Shown here in pieces: positions 34,172 through 43,797 of a DNA stretch of 64,000 nucleotides. Source of the DNA: Methylomicrobium agile (GTDB taxonomy: Bacteria > Pseudomonadota > Gammaproteobacteria > Methylococcales > Methylomonadaceae); contig NZ_JPOJ01000001.1 in assembly GCF_000733855.1 (NCBI RefSeq), positions 1,116,001-1,180,000 of the forward strand. Reading direction: 5' to 3'. The translations under genes were made by a program, and so were the position numbers. Every line of letters begins with the position of its first letter. Within the stretch, counting starts at the first letter, position 1. The notes below the pieces were generated by a model. The model ran no database searches, was not told the DNA's origin, and saw nothing but the letters and a program-made list of their open reading frames with translations.

Positions 34172-35548
34172 CTAGCTCGGTGGATTTTCGATCGACCCCG
34201 TATTTTTCTTTTTACCGGTCCGGCGACGGGCCCGAGTGTTTTTCAGATTTCTGGACGGCTGCGTCATCTTTTTTTGCGCGGCTTCATCGGCCTCTTGAAA
34301 CTTACTCCACCAGTCGGCCAATTCGGGACCGGCATCGCCGGTTTCCGCACGAAGCAGCAAAAAATCGTAGGCGGCGCGAAAACGCGGATGGGTCAGCAGG
34401 CGAGCCGGCCGGGGGCCTATCCGCTGCTCGAATTTCGGCTGCAAGCTCCAGACCTCGCGCATCGCCAGGCTGATATGCCGCGGGAACGCGGTACGCCTGA
34501 CCTGGCGGGTCAGAATCTCGCCGGCTGCGCTCTGGAAAGCGTTGTAATCGTCCAGGCCACGTTCCTGATTGATCCGGGTCAACATCCGGAGCGGCTCCCA
34601 CAAAAACGCCGCCAGCAGGAAATAGGGCGTTACCGTTTTGCTTTCGGCGATCCGGTTATCCGAGTTTTGCAGCGCCTTGATCAACAGCAGCTTCGGAAAA
34701 CCGTTTTCCTCGACTGCAAGGCTTTTTTCGGTGTCCGGAAACAATACCTGAAAAAGGCCGTAATGCCGCAACATTTCGAAAGTCTGCAGCGCAAAGCCCG
34801 ACAGGAACAGCTTCAAGACTTCATCGTAAAGGCGAGCGGAAGGAATGCTGTAAAGCAGGTCGGCGGAGCCGTAAATGGCCTTCTGGCAATCGGGGTCGAT
34901 GTTGAAGCCCAGCTTGACCGCAAAGCGGACCGCGCGCAGCATCCGCACCGGATCTTCGCGGAACCGGGTTTCAGGATCGCCGATCAGTCTGAGCATGCCG
35001 GACTTGTGGTCGTCCATCCCGCCGGTATAGTCGACCACCGAAAAATCCTTGATGTTGTAGTACAGCGCATTGACCGTAAAATCGCGCCGCCAGACGTCCT
35101 GCTCGATCGTGCCGTACACGTTATCGCGCAGCAGGCGCCCTTCGTCGTTGGTGACCTGATTGTCGTCCTGCTCGTTGCCGAAGCCGCGAAACGTGGCGAC
35201 CTCGATCACCTCGTTCCCGAAATGCACATGCGCCAGACGAAAACGCCGCCCGATCAGCCGGCAATTGCGGAATACGCCCTTGATCTGTTCGGGGTGCGCA
35301 TTGGTCACGACGTCGAAATCCTTCGGCTCGCGCCCAAGCAGCAAATCGCGTACGCAACCACCGACCAGATAGGCGTCGTATCCGGATTTTTGCAGGCGAT
35401 ACAAGACCTTCAGCGCATGCTCGCTGATCTGAGCCCGTGAAATCGTATGTTCCGAACGCGGGTAAATTCGAACTTTCGGCGCTTCGTCCGCGGTCCTGCC
35501 GCCGGCCGATTTAACTATTTTTTTGAAGAAGTTTAAAATAATCGACAT
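34172..35548 (-). CDS. pcnB: Poly(A) polymerase I
   Basis: A 458-residue class II nucleotidyltransferase. It has GYDAYLVGGCVRDLLLGREPKDFDVVT (catalytic Asp pair), RRDFTVNALYYNI and the RRLIGRRFRLAHV-type motif, with a basic arginine- and lysine-rich C-terminal tail typical of PcnB rather than of tRNA CCA-adding enzymes. It adds 3' poly(A) tails that promote RNA decay. It heads the pcnB-folK-panB-panC operon. Confidence 0.93.
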   Translation of the reverse strand: MSIILNFFKKIVKSAGGRTADEAPKVRIYPRSEHTISRAQISEHALKVLYRLQKSGYDAYLVGGCVRDLLLGREPKDFDVVTNAHPEQIKGVFRNCRLIGRRFRLAHVHFGNEVIEVATFRGFGNEQDDNQVTNDEGRLLRDNVYGTIEQDVWRRDFTVNALYYNIKDFSVVDYTGGMDDHKSGMLRLIGDPETRFREDPVRMLRAVRFAVKLGFNIDPDCQKAIYGSADLLYSIPSARLYDEVLKLFLSGFALQTFEMLRHYGLFQVLFPDTEKSLAVEENGFPKLLLIKALQNSDNRIAESKTVTPYFLLAAFLWEPLRMLTRINQERGLDDYNAFQSAAGEILTRQVRRTAFPRHISLAMREVWSLQPKFEQRIGPRPARLLTHPRFRAAYDFLLLRAETGDAGPELADWWSKFQEADEAAQKKMTQPSRNLKNTRARRRTGKKKNTGSIENPPS

Positions 35549-35764
35549 TCCCTAGTTTATCTGTTATCTGCCTAAATCATACCACTTCGCACCCGATAAC
35601 CCAACTGGCACTATCCTTTTACAATCCATTCGGATATAGTAGAATGATTTGCGTTAGCGAGCAAACCCGATCCTGATCGGCATAGCGTTGAGTTAAGCCT
35701 CGGAAATCAGGATAATGTCCATTTAATCACCGAACACATTCATCCTGAGCTTGACAAGATTGCT

Positions 35765-35938
35765 ATGAAAAAAATAATTGACGGATTCATCGACAACCCG
35801 CTGGCGAGCAGCATCTTTGTAGCGGACTTTTTTCTTTTGATCTTTATTCGTCCGCCCTTTTTCTTTTCATTGATCATGCTCGGCACCCTGGCCGCCAGCA
35901 GCATGTATCTCGGCCAAAAAACGGCGCCTTTCAAATAA
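35765..35938 (+). CDS. Possible 57-residue membrane protein
   Basis: A short frame from the ATG at 35765 encodes MKKIIDGFIDNPLASSIFV, followed by a strongly hydrophobic stretch (FFLLIFIRPPFFFSLIML) and a short polar tail ending QKTAPFK. The stop TAA touches the TTG start of the RDD gene, so translation could be coupled. No strong ribosome binding site is visible and I know no family, so it is a candidate only. Confidence 0.45.
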   Translation: MKKIIDGFIDNPLASSIFVADFFLLIFIRPPFFFSLIMLGTLAASSMYLGQKTAPFK

Positions 35939-36403
35939 TTGCGGCGGCCGTCCAAAACTTCCGATGCCCCGGGTGCAAATTCGGCGCCCGGCCTCTTCCG
36001 CCGTTTGGCGGCCATCGTCTACGATTCGCTGTTACTGGCGGCCGTGCTGTTTGCAGCCACCGCCGCGATACTGCCTTTCAATTCCGGCCATGCCTTCCGG
36101 CCGGACCAATATTTTTATCCCGCCTATCTGATCGGCGTCAGTTTCCTGTTTTTCGGCTGGTTCTGGACCCACGGCGGCCAGACCCTGGGCATGCGCGCCT
36201 GGAAAATCAAAGTCCTGACGAAGGACGGAAAACCCCTCAACTGGCGCCGGGCCGGCCTGCGCTTTTTCTCCGCTCTCTTTTCCTGGCTGATTTTCGGGCT
36301 CGGTTTCTGGTGGATTCTTTTCGATAAGCGGAAGCGGAGCTGGCACGACCATTTATCCGATACCGCCGTCTATTTCGATCCGAATTCGGCCGACTCCCGG
36401 TAA
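35939..36403 (+). CDS. RDD family membrane protein
   Basis: A 154-residue protein with RRLAAIVYDSLLLAAVLFAATAAI (the Arg-Asp-containing first helix of the RDD family), a GGQTLGMRAWKIKVLTKDG block and two more hydrophobic segments. RDD proteins are inner-membrane proteins of largely unknown role; some act as transport accessories. No in-frame ATG is available, so a TTG at 35939 is assumed, directly after the stop of the preceding small frame. Confidence 0.8.
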   Translation: MRRPSKTSDAPGANSAPGLFRRLAAIVYDSLLLAAVLFAATAAILPFNSGHAFRPDQYFYPAYLIGVSFLFFGWFWTHGGQTLGMRAWKIKVLTKDGKPLNWRRAGLRFFSALFSWLIFGLGFWWILFDKRKRSWHDHLSDTAVYFDPNSADSR

Positions 36404-36604
36404 AACCCGCCTTTTCCGCCCGAGCCCGACCCACCACGGCAATACGGCAGAGCCGTCCGGACCGAGGTTGATGCTCCGCCTGTGATTTTTGGGGCGGTTT
36501 CGTGCGATCATATAGCAAAAGCTGGCTTGCAAGCTCCATCCTGGCGGACTAACCGCTCAAAACCCGATCCCCCTGTTCGGATACAAAAAACAAATCCCAA
36601 CCCC

Positions 36605-39600
36605 ATGCCCGAATCAAGTTCTAGTACTTCGCTGGACAGCGGCATTGCCGTCATCCATTCCAATCAGTTGGAACAGCTCCGCGACGTCGTGGCCCATTGG
36701 CTGCGCCAGCATCCCTTGAATCCTCTGGAATACGAAGTCTTCCTGGTCCAGAGCAACGGCATGGGGCAATGGCTGAAACAAAGCCTGGCGCAAAACTCCG
36801 CCTTGGACATTGCCGCGGCGATCCGGATGCAGCTGCCTTCCTTGTTCATCTGGAGCGTTTACCGGGCGGTATTGGGCGAGCGCATCCCGCTGGAGCAGCC
36901 GCTGGCGAAAGCGCCGCTAACCTGGCGACTTTATCGTCTTTTGCCCACGCTCGTCTCCAGGCCCGGCTTCGAAACGCTGAAAGCCTTCCTGGCCAAAGAC
37001 AGCGACAGCCGGAAACGTTACCAGCTTGCCGAACAGCTCGCCGACCTGTTCGATCAGTACCAGGTGTACCGTTCCGACTGGCTGACCGACTGGGCCCAGG
37101 GCGAAAATGTGTTGCGCGACGCGCACGGCGAAAGCCAGCCGATGCCGGAAACGGAGTGTTGGCAAACCGGCTTGTGGCAAGCGGTACTCGCCGACTTGGG
37201 CGGCGAAGCGAGCCCGTTCGCCAGCCGTTCCGCCGTGCACGCGCAATTCATGAGCCGGATCGGCACACTGACGGACCGGCCGCCCGGCATTCCGCGCCGG
37301 ATCATCCTGTTCGGCTTGTCTTCCCTGCCTCAGCAGTCGCTCGAAGTCCTGGAAAAGCTGGGCGGATTCTGCCAGATCGTGCTGTTCGTGCACAATCCCT
37401 GCCGGCACTACTGGGCCGACATCATCGAAGACAAGGACCTGCTCAAGGCCGAACGCCGCCGCCAAACCTATAAAAAACCTGAACAGACTTCTTTACTGGA
37501 TACCGCCGATCTTCACCTCGACGCACCGCCCCTGCTGGCGGCCTGGGGCAAACAGGGGCGCGACTACATCCGCCTGCTGGACCACTTCGACGAAAGGCAA
37601 CGCTACCGGGACTGGCACTGGCCGGACAATAAAATCGATCTTTTCGTCGACTACGGGGAGTCTCCGGGCCGGCGCACCTTGTTGCAGCATCTCCAGCAAT
37701 CGATCCTCGATCTGGAACCGTTGCCCAAAGCGCCGGCCTTGCTGAAGCGCACCGACGACTCGATGGTTTTTCATGTGGCGCACAGCCGGCAACGCGAAGT
37801 CGAAATTCTGCACGACCGGTTGCTGGCATGCTTCGACGCCGCAGAAAAAAACGGGAAGCCGCTGTCCCCGCGCGACATCATCGTGATGGTGCCGGACATC
37901 AACGCTTACGCGCCGCATATCCGCGCCGTCTTCGGCCTGCATCCGCCCGGCGATCCGCGGCATATTCCCTACAGCCTGGCCGACCGCGAGCAGCGCGGCA
38001 ACGATCCCTTGCTCACGGCGGTCGAGGCCCTGCTCGACTTGCCCGATTCGCGCTTCACGGTCAGCGAATACCTCGACCTGCTCGAAGTCGGCGCGCTCAG
38101 GACGCGCTTCCAAATCGAGGAAAACGCGATCCCCAGACTGCATCAATGGATCGAGGAAGCCGGCATCCGCTGGGGACTGAACGCCGAACAACGCGCGCGG
38201 TTCATCGGCATGCCGGAACTGGAAGCCAACACTTGGCGGTTCGGCCTGCGCCGGATGCTGCTGGGCTATGCGGTCGGCGCCGGCGAAGCGTTCGATGGGA
38301 TCGAGCCCTACGAGGAAATCGGCGGCCTCGACGCGCAATGGCTCGGCGGCCTGGCCTTCCTGCTCGAAACGCTGGAAAACCATGCCCGAGTGCTCGCACA
38401 GCCGCAAAGTTTTACCGACTGGCGGCAGACGCTGCAAAGCCTGCTCGACGCTTTCTTCACCGCCGGCAGCGAAGCGGAACGCAAGACCTTGGATACCTTG
38501 GCCGAGGCCCTGGAAAAGTGGGGCCGCTACTGCGCACAGGCCGGGCTCGGCCCGGATGACAAGCTGCCGATCCAGGTGGTGCGCGAAGCCTGGCTGGCCG
38601 GCGTCGACGAACCGGCGCTGCACCAGCGCTTTTTGAGCGGCAAGGTCAACTTCTGCACCCTGATGCCGATGCGGGCGATTCCGTTCCGCCAGATTTGCCT
38701 GCTGGGCATGAACGACGGCGATTATCCGCGCAGCCGGCAGGTAAACGGCTTCGACCTGATGAGCCAGCGCGGCCAGTATCGCCCCGGCGACCGCTCGCGC
38801 CGGCAGGACGACCAGTACCTGTTCCTGGAAGCCCTGCTGTCCGCGCGGGAACAGCTTTATATCAGTTGGATCGGCCGCAGCATCCGCGACGACAGCAAGC
38901 GGCCGCCGTCGGTGCTGGTCGGCCAGTTGCGCGACGTGCTGGCGCAGGGCTGGGCACTCAAGGACGGCCGCCCGTTGCTGGAAGCGATCACCGTCTGCCA
39001 TCCGTTGCAGCCGTTCAGCCTCAAGTATGTGACGAAACCCCAAGGACCGGGACCGGAACTGTTCACTTATGCGAAGGAATGGTTTTCGGAAACGCTCCCG
39101 GCCGAAGCGGACGCATCGGCGCCTGTCCCGGCGATGGAAAAACTCCTGACCGTTCCGATGGAGTTCCTGGAGCGCTTTTTGAAAGCGCCGGTCAAGGCTT
39201 TCTGCAAATATGCGCTGAAATTCGGCTTCGACGATGAAACGGTTACCAGCAAGGACCACGAGCCTTTTCATTTCGACAGCCTGCAGACTTATCTGTATGG
39301 CAATGATTTGCTTGGCGCATTGAAAGACACGAACCCCGACGATGTCGAGGCGTTTCTCGACCATCAACGCGCCATCATGGCACAAAAAGGCCAACTGCCG
39401 CTCGGCGGTTTCGCGAAAGCTTTCTATACCACCCTGACCGAACCGGTAAAAACGGCCTGGAAGAATTATCAGGCGCTGCGGTTGGATTGGCCCACCGCAC
39501 GGGAAGCGCATGTCACGGCACTGAAATTCCGGCTAAGCGAAGAGGCGCCGATGGAATTGACCTGCGAACTCGGCCATTTGCGCCAACACCGCGATCACGA

Positions 39601-40105
39601 AAAACTCGCCCTGGTGTATCTGACCGTGCAGGCGTTGATGCCGAAAGAAGGAATCAAATACCCCAAACTGGTGGAATACTGGGTACGGCATCTGGCTGCC
39701 TGCGCGGACGGCCTGGATACCTGGACCCTGGTCGCCGCGGCGGACGGCGTGATCGAAATGCCGCCGATGGATAAGGAAAAGGCTTCCGGCCATCTGCAAA
39801 TCCTGCTCGAAGCGACGTGCCAAGGACTGCGCCATCCGTTGCCGGTCGCCTGCAAGACCGCGTTCGCCTGGCTCGGCGCCCAGCCGGACAATAAAATCAA
39901 AGCCGCCCGAGCCTGCTACGACGGCAGCGACTGGAAAGACGGCGAAGTCACTTACGACCCCTATCTGGCACGGTTTTTCCCGACCTTCGAGGAACTGCAG
40001 CGAACCGGCTCCGGCATGGGCTTCGAATCCTGGGCCGAAACGCTGTACGGTTCTTTTTACGACCATATCAAGAATTCTTCATCCGCAACGGAAGCGCAAT
40101 CATGA
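36605..40105 (+). CDS. recC: Exodeoxyribonuclease V subunit gamma (RecC)
   Basis: A 1166-residue protein from the ATG at 36605 with the RecC N-terminus (EVFLVQSNGMGQWLKQSLA, residues about 40-58), FGLSSLPQQSLEVL, MPMRAIPFRQICLLGMNDGDYPR and DLMSQRGQYRPGDRSRRQDDQYLFLEALL. RecC recognises Chi and holds the split DNA strands in the RecBCD machine. It heads the recC-recB-recD operon, and its stop overlaps the recB start by four bases. Confidence 0.95.
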   Translation: MPESSSSTSLDSGIAVIHSNQLEQLRDVVAHWLRQHPLNPLEYEVFLVQSNGMGQWLKQSLAQNSALDIAAAIRMQLPSLFIWSVYRAVLGERIPLEQPLAKAPLTWRLYRLLPTLVSRPGFETLKAFLAKDSDSRKRYQLAEQLADLFDQYQVYRSDWLTDWAQGENVLRDAHGESQPMPETECWQTGLWQAVLADLGGEASPFASRSAVHAQFMSRIGTLTDRPPGIPRRIILFGLSSLPQQSLEVLEKLGGFCQIVLFVHNPCRHYWADIIEDKDLLKAERRRQTYKKPEQTSLLDTADLHLDAPPLLAAWGKQGRDYIRLLDHFDERQRYRDWHWPDNKIDLFVDYGESPGRRTLLQHLQQSILDLEPLPKAPALLKRTDDSMVFHVAHSRQREVEILHDRLLACFDAAEKNGKPLSPRDIIVMVPDINAYAPHIRAVFGLHPPGDPRHIPYSLADREQRGNDPLLTAVEALLDLPDSRFTVSEYLDLLEVGALRTRFQIEENAIPRLHQWIEEAGIRWGLNAEQRARFIGMPELEANTWRFGLRRMLLGYAVGAGEAFDGIEPYEEIGGLDAQWLGGLAFLLETLENHARVLAQPQSFTDWRQTLQSLLDAFFTAGSEAERKTLDTLAEALEKWGRYCAQAGLGPDDKLPIQVVREAWLAGVDEPALHQRFLSGKVNFCTLMPMRAIPFRQICLLGMNDGDYPRSRQVNGFDLMSQRGQYRPGDRSRRQDDQYLFLEALLSAREQLYISWIGRSIRDDSKRPPSVLVGQLRDVLAQGWALKDGRPLLEAITVCHPLQPFSLKYVTKPQGPGPELFTYAKEWFSETLPAEADASAPVPAMEKLLTVPMEFLERFLKAPVKAFCKYALKFGFDDETVTSKDHEPFHFDSLQTYLYGNDLLGALKDTNPDDVEAFLDHQRAIMAQKGQLPLGGFAKAFYTTLTEPVKTAWKNYQALRLDWPTAREAHVTALKFRLSEEAPMELTCELGHLRQHRDHEKLALVYLTVQALMPKEGIKYPKLVEYWVRHLAACADGLDTWTLVAAADGVIEMPPMDKEKASGHLQILLEATCQGLRHPLPVACKTAFAWLGAQPDNKIKAARACYDGSDWKDGEVTYDPYLARFFPTFEELQRTGSGMGFESWAETLYGSFYDHIKNSSSATEAQS

Positions 40106-43100
40106 CCGCAGCCATCCCCTTAAACCCCTTCGATTTCCCTTTGTCTGGCGTCCGCCTGATCGAAGCCAGTGCCGGAACCGGCAAAACCTATACGATCGCG
40201 GCCCTGTATGTGCGGCTGATCCTCGGCCATTCTCCCGACAATTCGACGCCGGCGCGCCCGTTATTGCCGCCGGACATCCTGGTGGTCACCTTTACCGAGG
40301 CGGCGACCCAGGAACTCCGGGAACGCATCCGCGACCGCCTGAGCCAGGCGGCGCGCTATTTTCGCAAACAAGCCGTCGAAGCGGACGAATTCCTGAAAGC
40401 CGTGCGCGCGGATTTTCCCGAAACCGCCTGGCCGGCCCGCGCCCGCGACCTCGAACTGGCCGCCAACTGGATGGACGAAGCGGCAATTTATACCATCCAC
40501 GGCTGGTGCAACAAAATGCTGCAACAGCATGCATTCCACAGCGGCAGCCTGTTCCGCCAGGAAGTGCATACCGGCGATACGGAACTGCTGCATGAGGTCG
40601 TCAAGGATTATTGGCGAACTTTTTTTTATCCCTTGACGGATACCGCCTCCCGGGCGGTTACCCGGTTCATCAAATCGCCCGTGGATCTCGCGGGGCTGCT
40701 CACTCCCTTATTACCGGAAACGGAAGCGCTGGGCCTCGATTTCAATGAAGGCATTGACTCGGTTTTCCAGTCATGGGAAGCCTGGGAAACCCAACGCCAG
40801 GCATTAGAGATATCGGCCCGCACCTGCTGGAGCAACGGGCGGGACAGCATCGAAAAATTATTGAACGACGCCTCGGAAAACGGCTGGCTGAACGGAAACA
40901 AATACCGTAAAACCAGTTTCGGCGATAAACTGAAAGCGATGGCCGAGTGGGCGAACGGCCGCAGTTACCTGGCAATCGACGACCTGGAAAGATTCGGCCG
41001 CAGCAGGTTGTCTTCCGCCCTGGTCAAGAGTCATATCGACAAAGCCGAACTGATGCGGCACCCCGCATTAGAAGCTATGGATGACTTGACCAGCCATTGT
41101 GGGAAAGAAATAGACCTGGACCGCAAGATATGCCTGCATGCATTGCAGTGGATACGGAACCGCTACGCCAGCGAAAAGCAGCGCATGACCCGGATGACCT
41201 TCGACGACATGCTGACCCGCCTCGACAGCGCGCTGCACGGACACAGCGGAGAGCGGCTGAAGGAAACGATCCGCCGGCAATATCCGGTGGCGCTGATCGA
41301 CGAGTTCCAGGACACCGATCCGATCCAGTACCGGATTTTCTCGTCCATCTACCCGGCAAACATCGAGGACGGCTCGGGCTGCTTCATGATCGGCGATCCC
41401 AAGCAGGCGATTTATTCGTTTCGCGGCGCCGATATTTACACCTATCTGAAAGCCCACCAGCACACGGCCGGACGCCGCCATACGCTGACCACCAATTACC
41501 GCTCCACGGCCGCGATGGTAGAGGCCGTCAACCGGGTCTTCCTGCATGCGGACGGCCGGCATCCGGCCGGCGTTTTCCGCTTCAAGCGCGAGCGGGAAAA
41601 TCCCCTGCCTTTCCTCGAAGTCGGCGCGAAAGGCCGCAAAGAAGAATGGCAGATCGACCATCGTGCCGCGCCTGCCCTCACGTTTTGGCTTTGGAACGAG
41701 GGAAAAGCGGTCGGGATGCCCGAATACCGCGAAAAGATGGCCGAGGCGGCGGCTGGCGAGATCGTCAAGCTGCTGAACCTCGCCAACGCGGGACAGGCCG
41801 GATTCAAATCAGCGGAAAGCCCGGAGCCCTTGAAACCTTCGGATATCGCAATCCTGGTCCGCAGCGGTACTGAAGCCAGAGCGATGCGCAAGGCGCTGGC
41901 AAAGCGAAATTTGCGCAGCGTCTATCTGTCCGAAAAGGATTCGATTTTCAGAACCCGAGAAGCCTCCGATCTGTTGATCTGGCTAAAAGCGCTGGCCGAT
42001 CCGCGCAACGAGCGCAAGGTGCGCGCGGCGCTCGGCACCGCCGCCTTCGGCTGGACTTACCGGAAGCTGCATCGGCTGGTCCAGGACGAGCCGGAGTGGG
42101 AGCTGCATCTGGACCGCTTTCTCACCTATCACGCGCGCTGGCGGCAAGACGGCATCCTGCCGGCCTTGCGGCAGTTGATCGACGACTACGCCCTCTACAC
42201 GCGGGCCAGGCTGGAAACCGAGAGCGAGGGCGAGCGCAGCCTGACCAACCTGCTGCATTTGGCCGAACTCATGCAGCAGGCCGGCAGCCAGCTCGAAGGC
42301 GAGCAGGCGCTGATCCGCTATCTGGCCGAATCGGTCGCAAACGGGAGCGGCCGGCTGGGCGACGAGGAGATCATCCGGCTCGAAAGCGACGCCGATCTGA
42401 TCAAGATCGTGACCATCCACAAATCCAAGGGGCTCGAATATCCGCTGGTTTTTCTGCCCTTCATCTGCAGCTACAAGGAAGTCACCGGCAGAAACTCGCA
42501 TTACCGCTACCATGACGAACAAAACGACGACCGCCGGTTGATCATCGACCTCGGCAAGAGCGAGGAAAACAAGCGAAAACACGACGCCGAACGCCTTCAG
42601 GAGGATCTGCGCCTGCTCTATGTCGCAATGACCCGGGCGTGCCATGCCTGCTGGCTGGGCATCGCACCGGTAAAATCGGGCACCGGCGAAAAGTGCCAAT
42701 TGGAAAAATCCGCAGTCGGCTCGCTGTTGAACTGGGAAACCGATACACCGACCGAACAACTGGGAACGCGGCTCGCCGAACTCAAAGGCAATTGCGCGGC
42801 CATCGAAATCACCGCATTGCCGGCGGTGAGCGATGCGCGGTACACGCCTCAGGCCGAGGCCGGACAGTTCAATCCCGCACGCACGGTCAACGCGCGGATT
42901 CCGGCCGACTGGTGGATCGCCAGCTACAGCGCGCTGTCGGCCGAGGACAAACTTCAGACGGAACCCGCCTTCTCCACCGATCTCGCGCACGAGCCCGAAA
43001 CGGCGCGAGACGACAAGCGCAGCGACGAAGCGGAACCCGACGCCGGCCCGGTCGGCGCAATGGGAATTCACGGCCTGCCGCGCGGCGCCGCCCCCGGCGT

Positions 43101-43797
43101 GCTGATCCACGACCTGCTCGAACGCTGCGCGCGCTTCGGCTTTGCGGAAATTCACGCCAAGCCGGAACTGGCGAACGCGTGGATACAAGAGCGTTTCGCG
43201 GCCAAAGACTGGGCCGGCAAACACGGCGTGGTCGTCTCCGCGTTGTCGGACTGGCTGACCCTGCCCCTGCTGGAAAACACGGACCTCTGCCTGGGCAGGC
43301 TGACTCAGGACGCCTACCAGCCCGAACTGGAATTCCTGATCGGTGCGGATAAGGTCGATACGCAGGCGCTGGACCGCCTGATCACCCGCCACACTTTTTC
43401 CAGCCTGCCCCGCCCGGCGCTGCTGCCCGCGCAGGTGAACGGCCTGCTGAAAGGCTTCATCGATCTGGTTTTTGTTCATGAGGAACGTTATTACGTGGCC
43501 GATTACAAATTCAACAGTCTCGGTAGCGGCGATGCGGTCTATACGCAGGAAGCGTTGAACGCGGCGATGCTTGCCAAGCGCTACGACCTGCAGTCCGCCT
43601 TATATCTGCTGGCCCTGCACCGCCAGTTGAAAGCCCGGCTCGGAACGCACTACGATTACGACACACATATCGGCGGCAGCCTCTACCTGTTCCTGCGCGG
43701 TTGCCAAAGCCCGACCGGCGGCCGCGTGTTCGCCAAACCGCCTAAAGCGTTGATCGAGGGACTGGACAGACTCTTTGCGAACGGAGGCGCGGCATGA
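40102..43797 (+). CDS. recB: Exodeoxyribonuclease V subunit beta (RecB)
   Basis: A 1231-residue UvrD/Rep-type 3'-5' helicase and nuclease: IEASAGTGKTYTIAALYVRL (Walker A), LIDEFQDTDPIQYRIF (Walker B), KQAIYSFRGADI, LLYVAMTRA, and a C-terminal PD-(D/E)XK nuclease with GFIDLVF and YYVADYKFN. It degrades and unwinds DNA ends and loads RecA after Chi. It overlaps recC and recD by four bases at each end. Confidence 0.96.
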   Translation: MTAAIPLNPFDFPLSGVRLIEASAGTGKTYTIAALYVRLILGHSPDNSTPARPLLPPDILVVTFTEAATQELRERIRDRLSQAARYFRKQAVEADEFLKAVRADFPETAWPARARDLELAANWMDEAAIYTIHGWCNKMLQQHAFHSGSLFRQEVHTGDTELLHEVVKDYWRTFFYPLTDTASRAVTRFIKSPVDLAGLLTPLLPETEALGLDFNEGIDSVFQSWEAWETQRQALEISARTCWSNGRDSIEKLLNDASENGWLNGNKYRKTSFGDKLKAMAEWANGRSYLAIDDLERFGRSRLSSALVKSHIDKAELMRHPALEAMDDLTSHCGKEIDLDRKICLHALQWIRNRYASEKQRMTRMTFDDMLTRLDSALHGHSGERLKETIRRQYPVALIDEFQDTDPIQYRIFSSIYPANIEDGSGCFMIGDPKQAIYSFRGADIYTYLKAHQHTAGRRHTLTTNYRSTAAMVEAVNRVFLHADGRHPAGVFRFKRERENPLPFLEVGAKGRKEEWQIDHRAAPALTFWLWNEGKAVGMPEYREKMAEAAAGEIVKLLNLANAGQAGFKSAESPEPLKPSDIAILVRSGTEARAMRKALAKRNLRSVYLSEKDSIFRTREASDLLIWLKALADPRNERKVRAALGTAAFGWTYRKLHRLVQDEPEWELHLDRFLTYHARWRQDGILPALRQLIDDYALYTRARLETESEGERSLTNLLHLAELMQQAGSQLEGEQALIRYLAESVANGSGRLGDEEIIRLESDADLIKIVTIHKSKGLEYPLVFLPFICSYKEVTGRNSHYRYHDEQNDDRRLIIDLGKSEENKRKHDAERLQEDLRLLYVAMTRACHACWLGIAPVKSGTGEKCQLEKSAVGSLLNWETDTPTEQLGTRLAELKGNCAAIEITALPAVSDARYTPQAEAGQFNPARTVNARIPADWWIASYSALSAEDKLQTEPAFSTDLAHEPETARDDKRSDEAEPDAGPVGAMGIHGLPRGAAPGVLIHDLLERCARFGFAEIHAKPELANAWIQERFAAKDWAGKHGVVVSALSDWLTLPLLENTDLCLGRLTQDAYQPELEFLIGADKVDTQALDRLITRHTFSSLPRPALLPAQVNGLLKGFIDLVFVHEERYYVADYKFNSLGSGDAVYTQEALNAAMLAKRYDLQSALYLLALHRQLKARLGTHYDYDTHIGGSLYLFLRGCQSPTGGRVFAKPPKALIEGLDRLFANGGAA

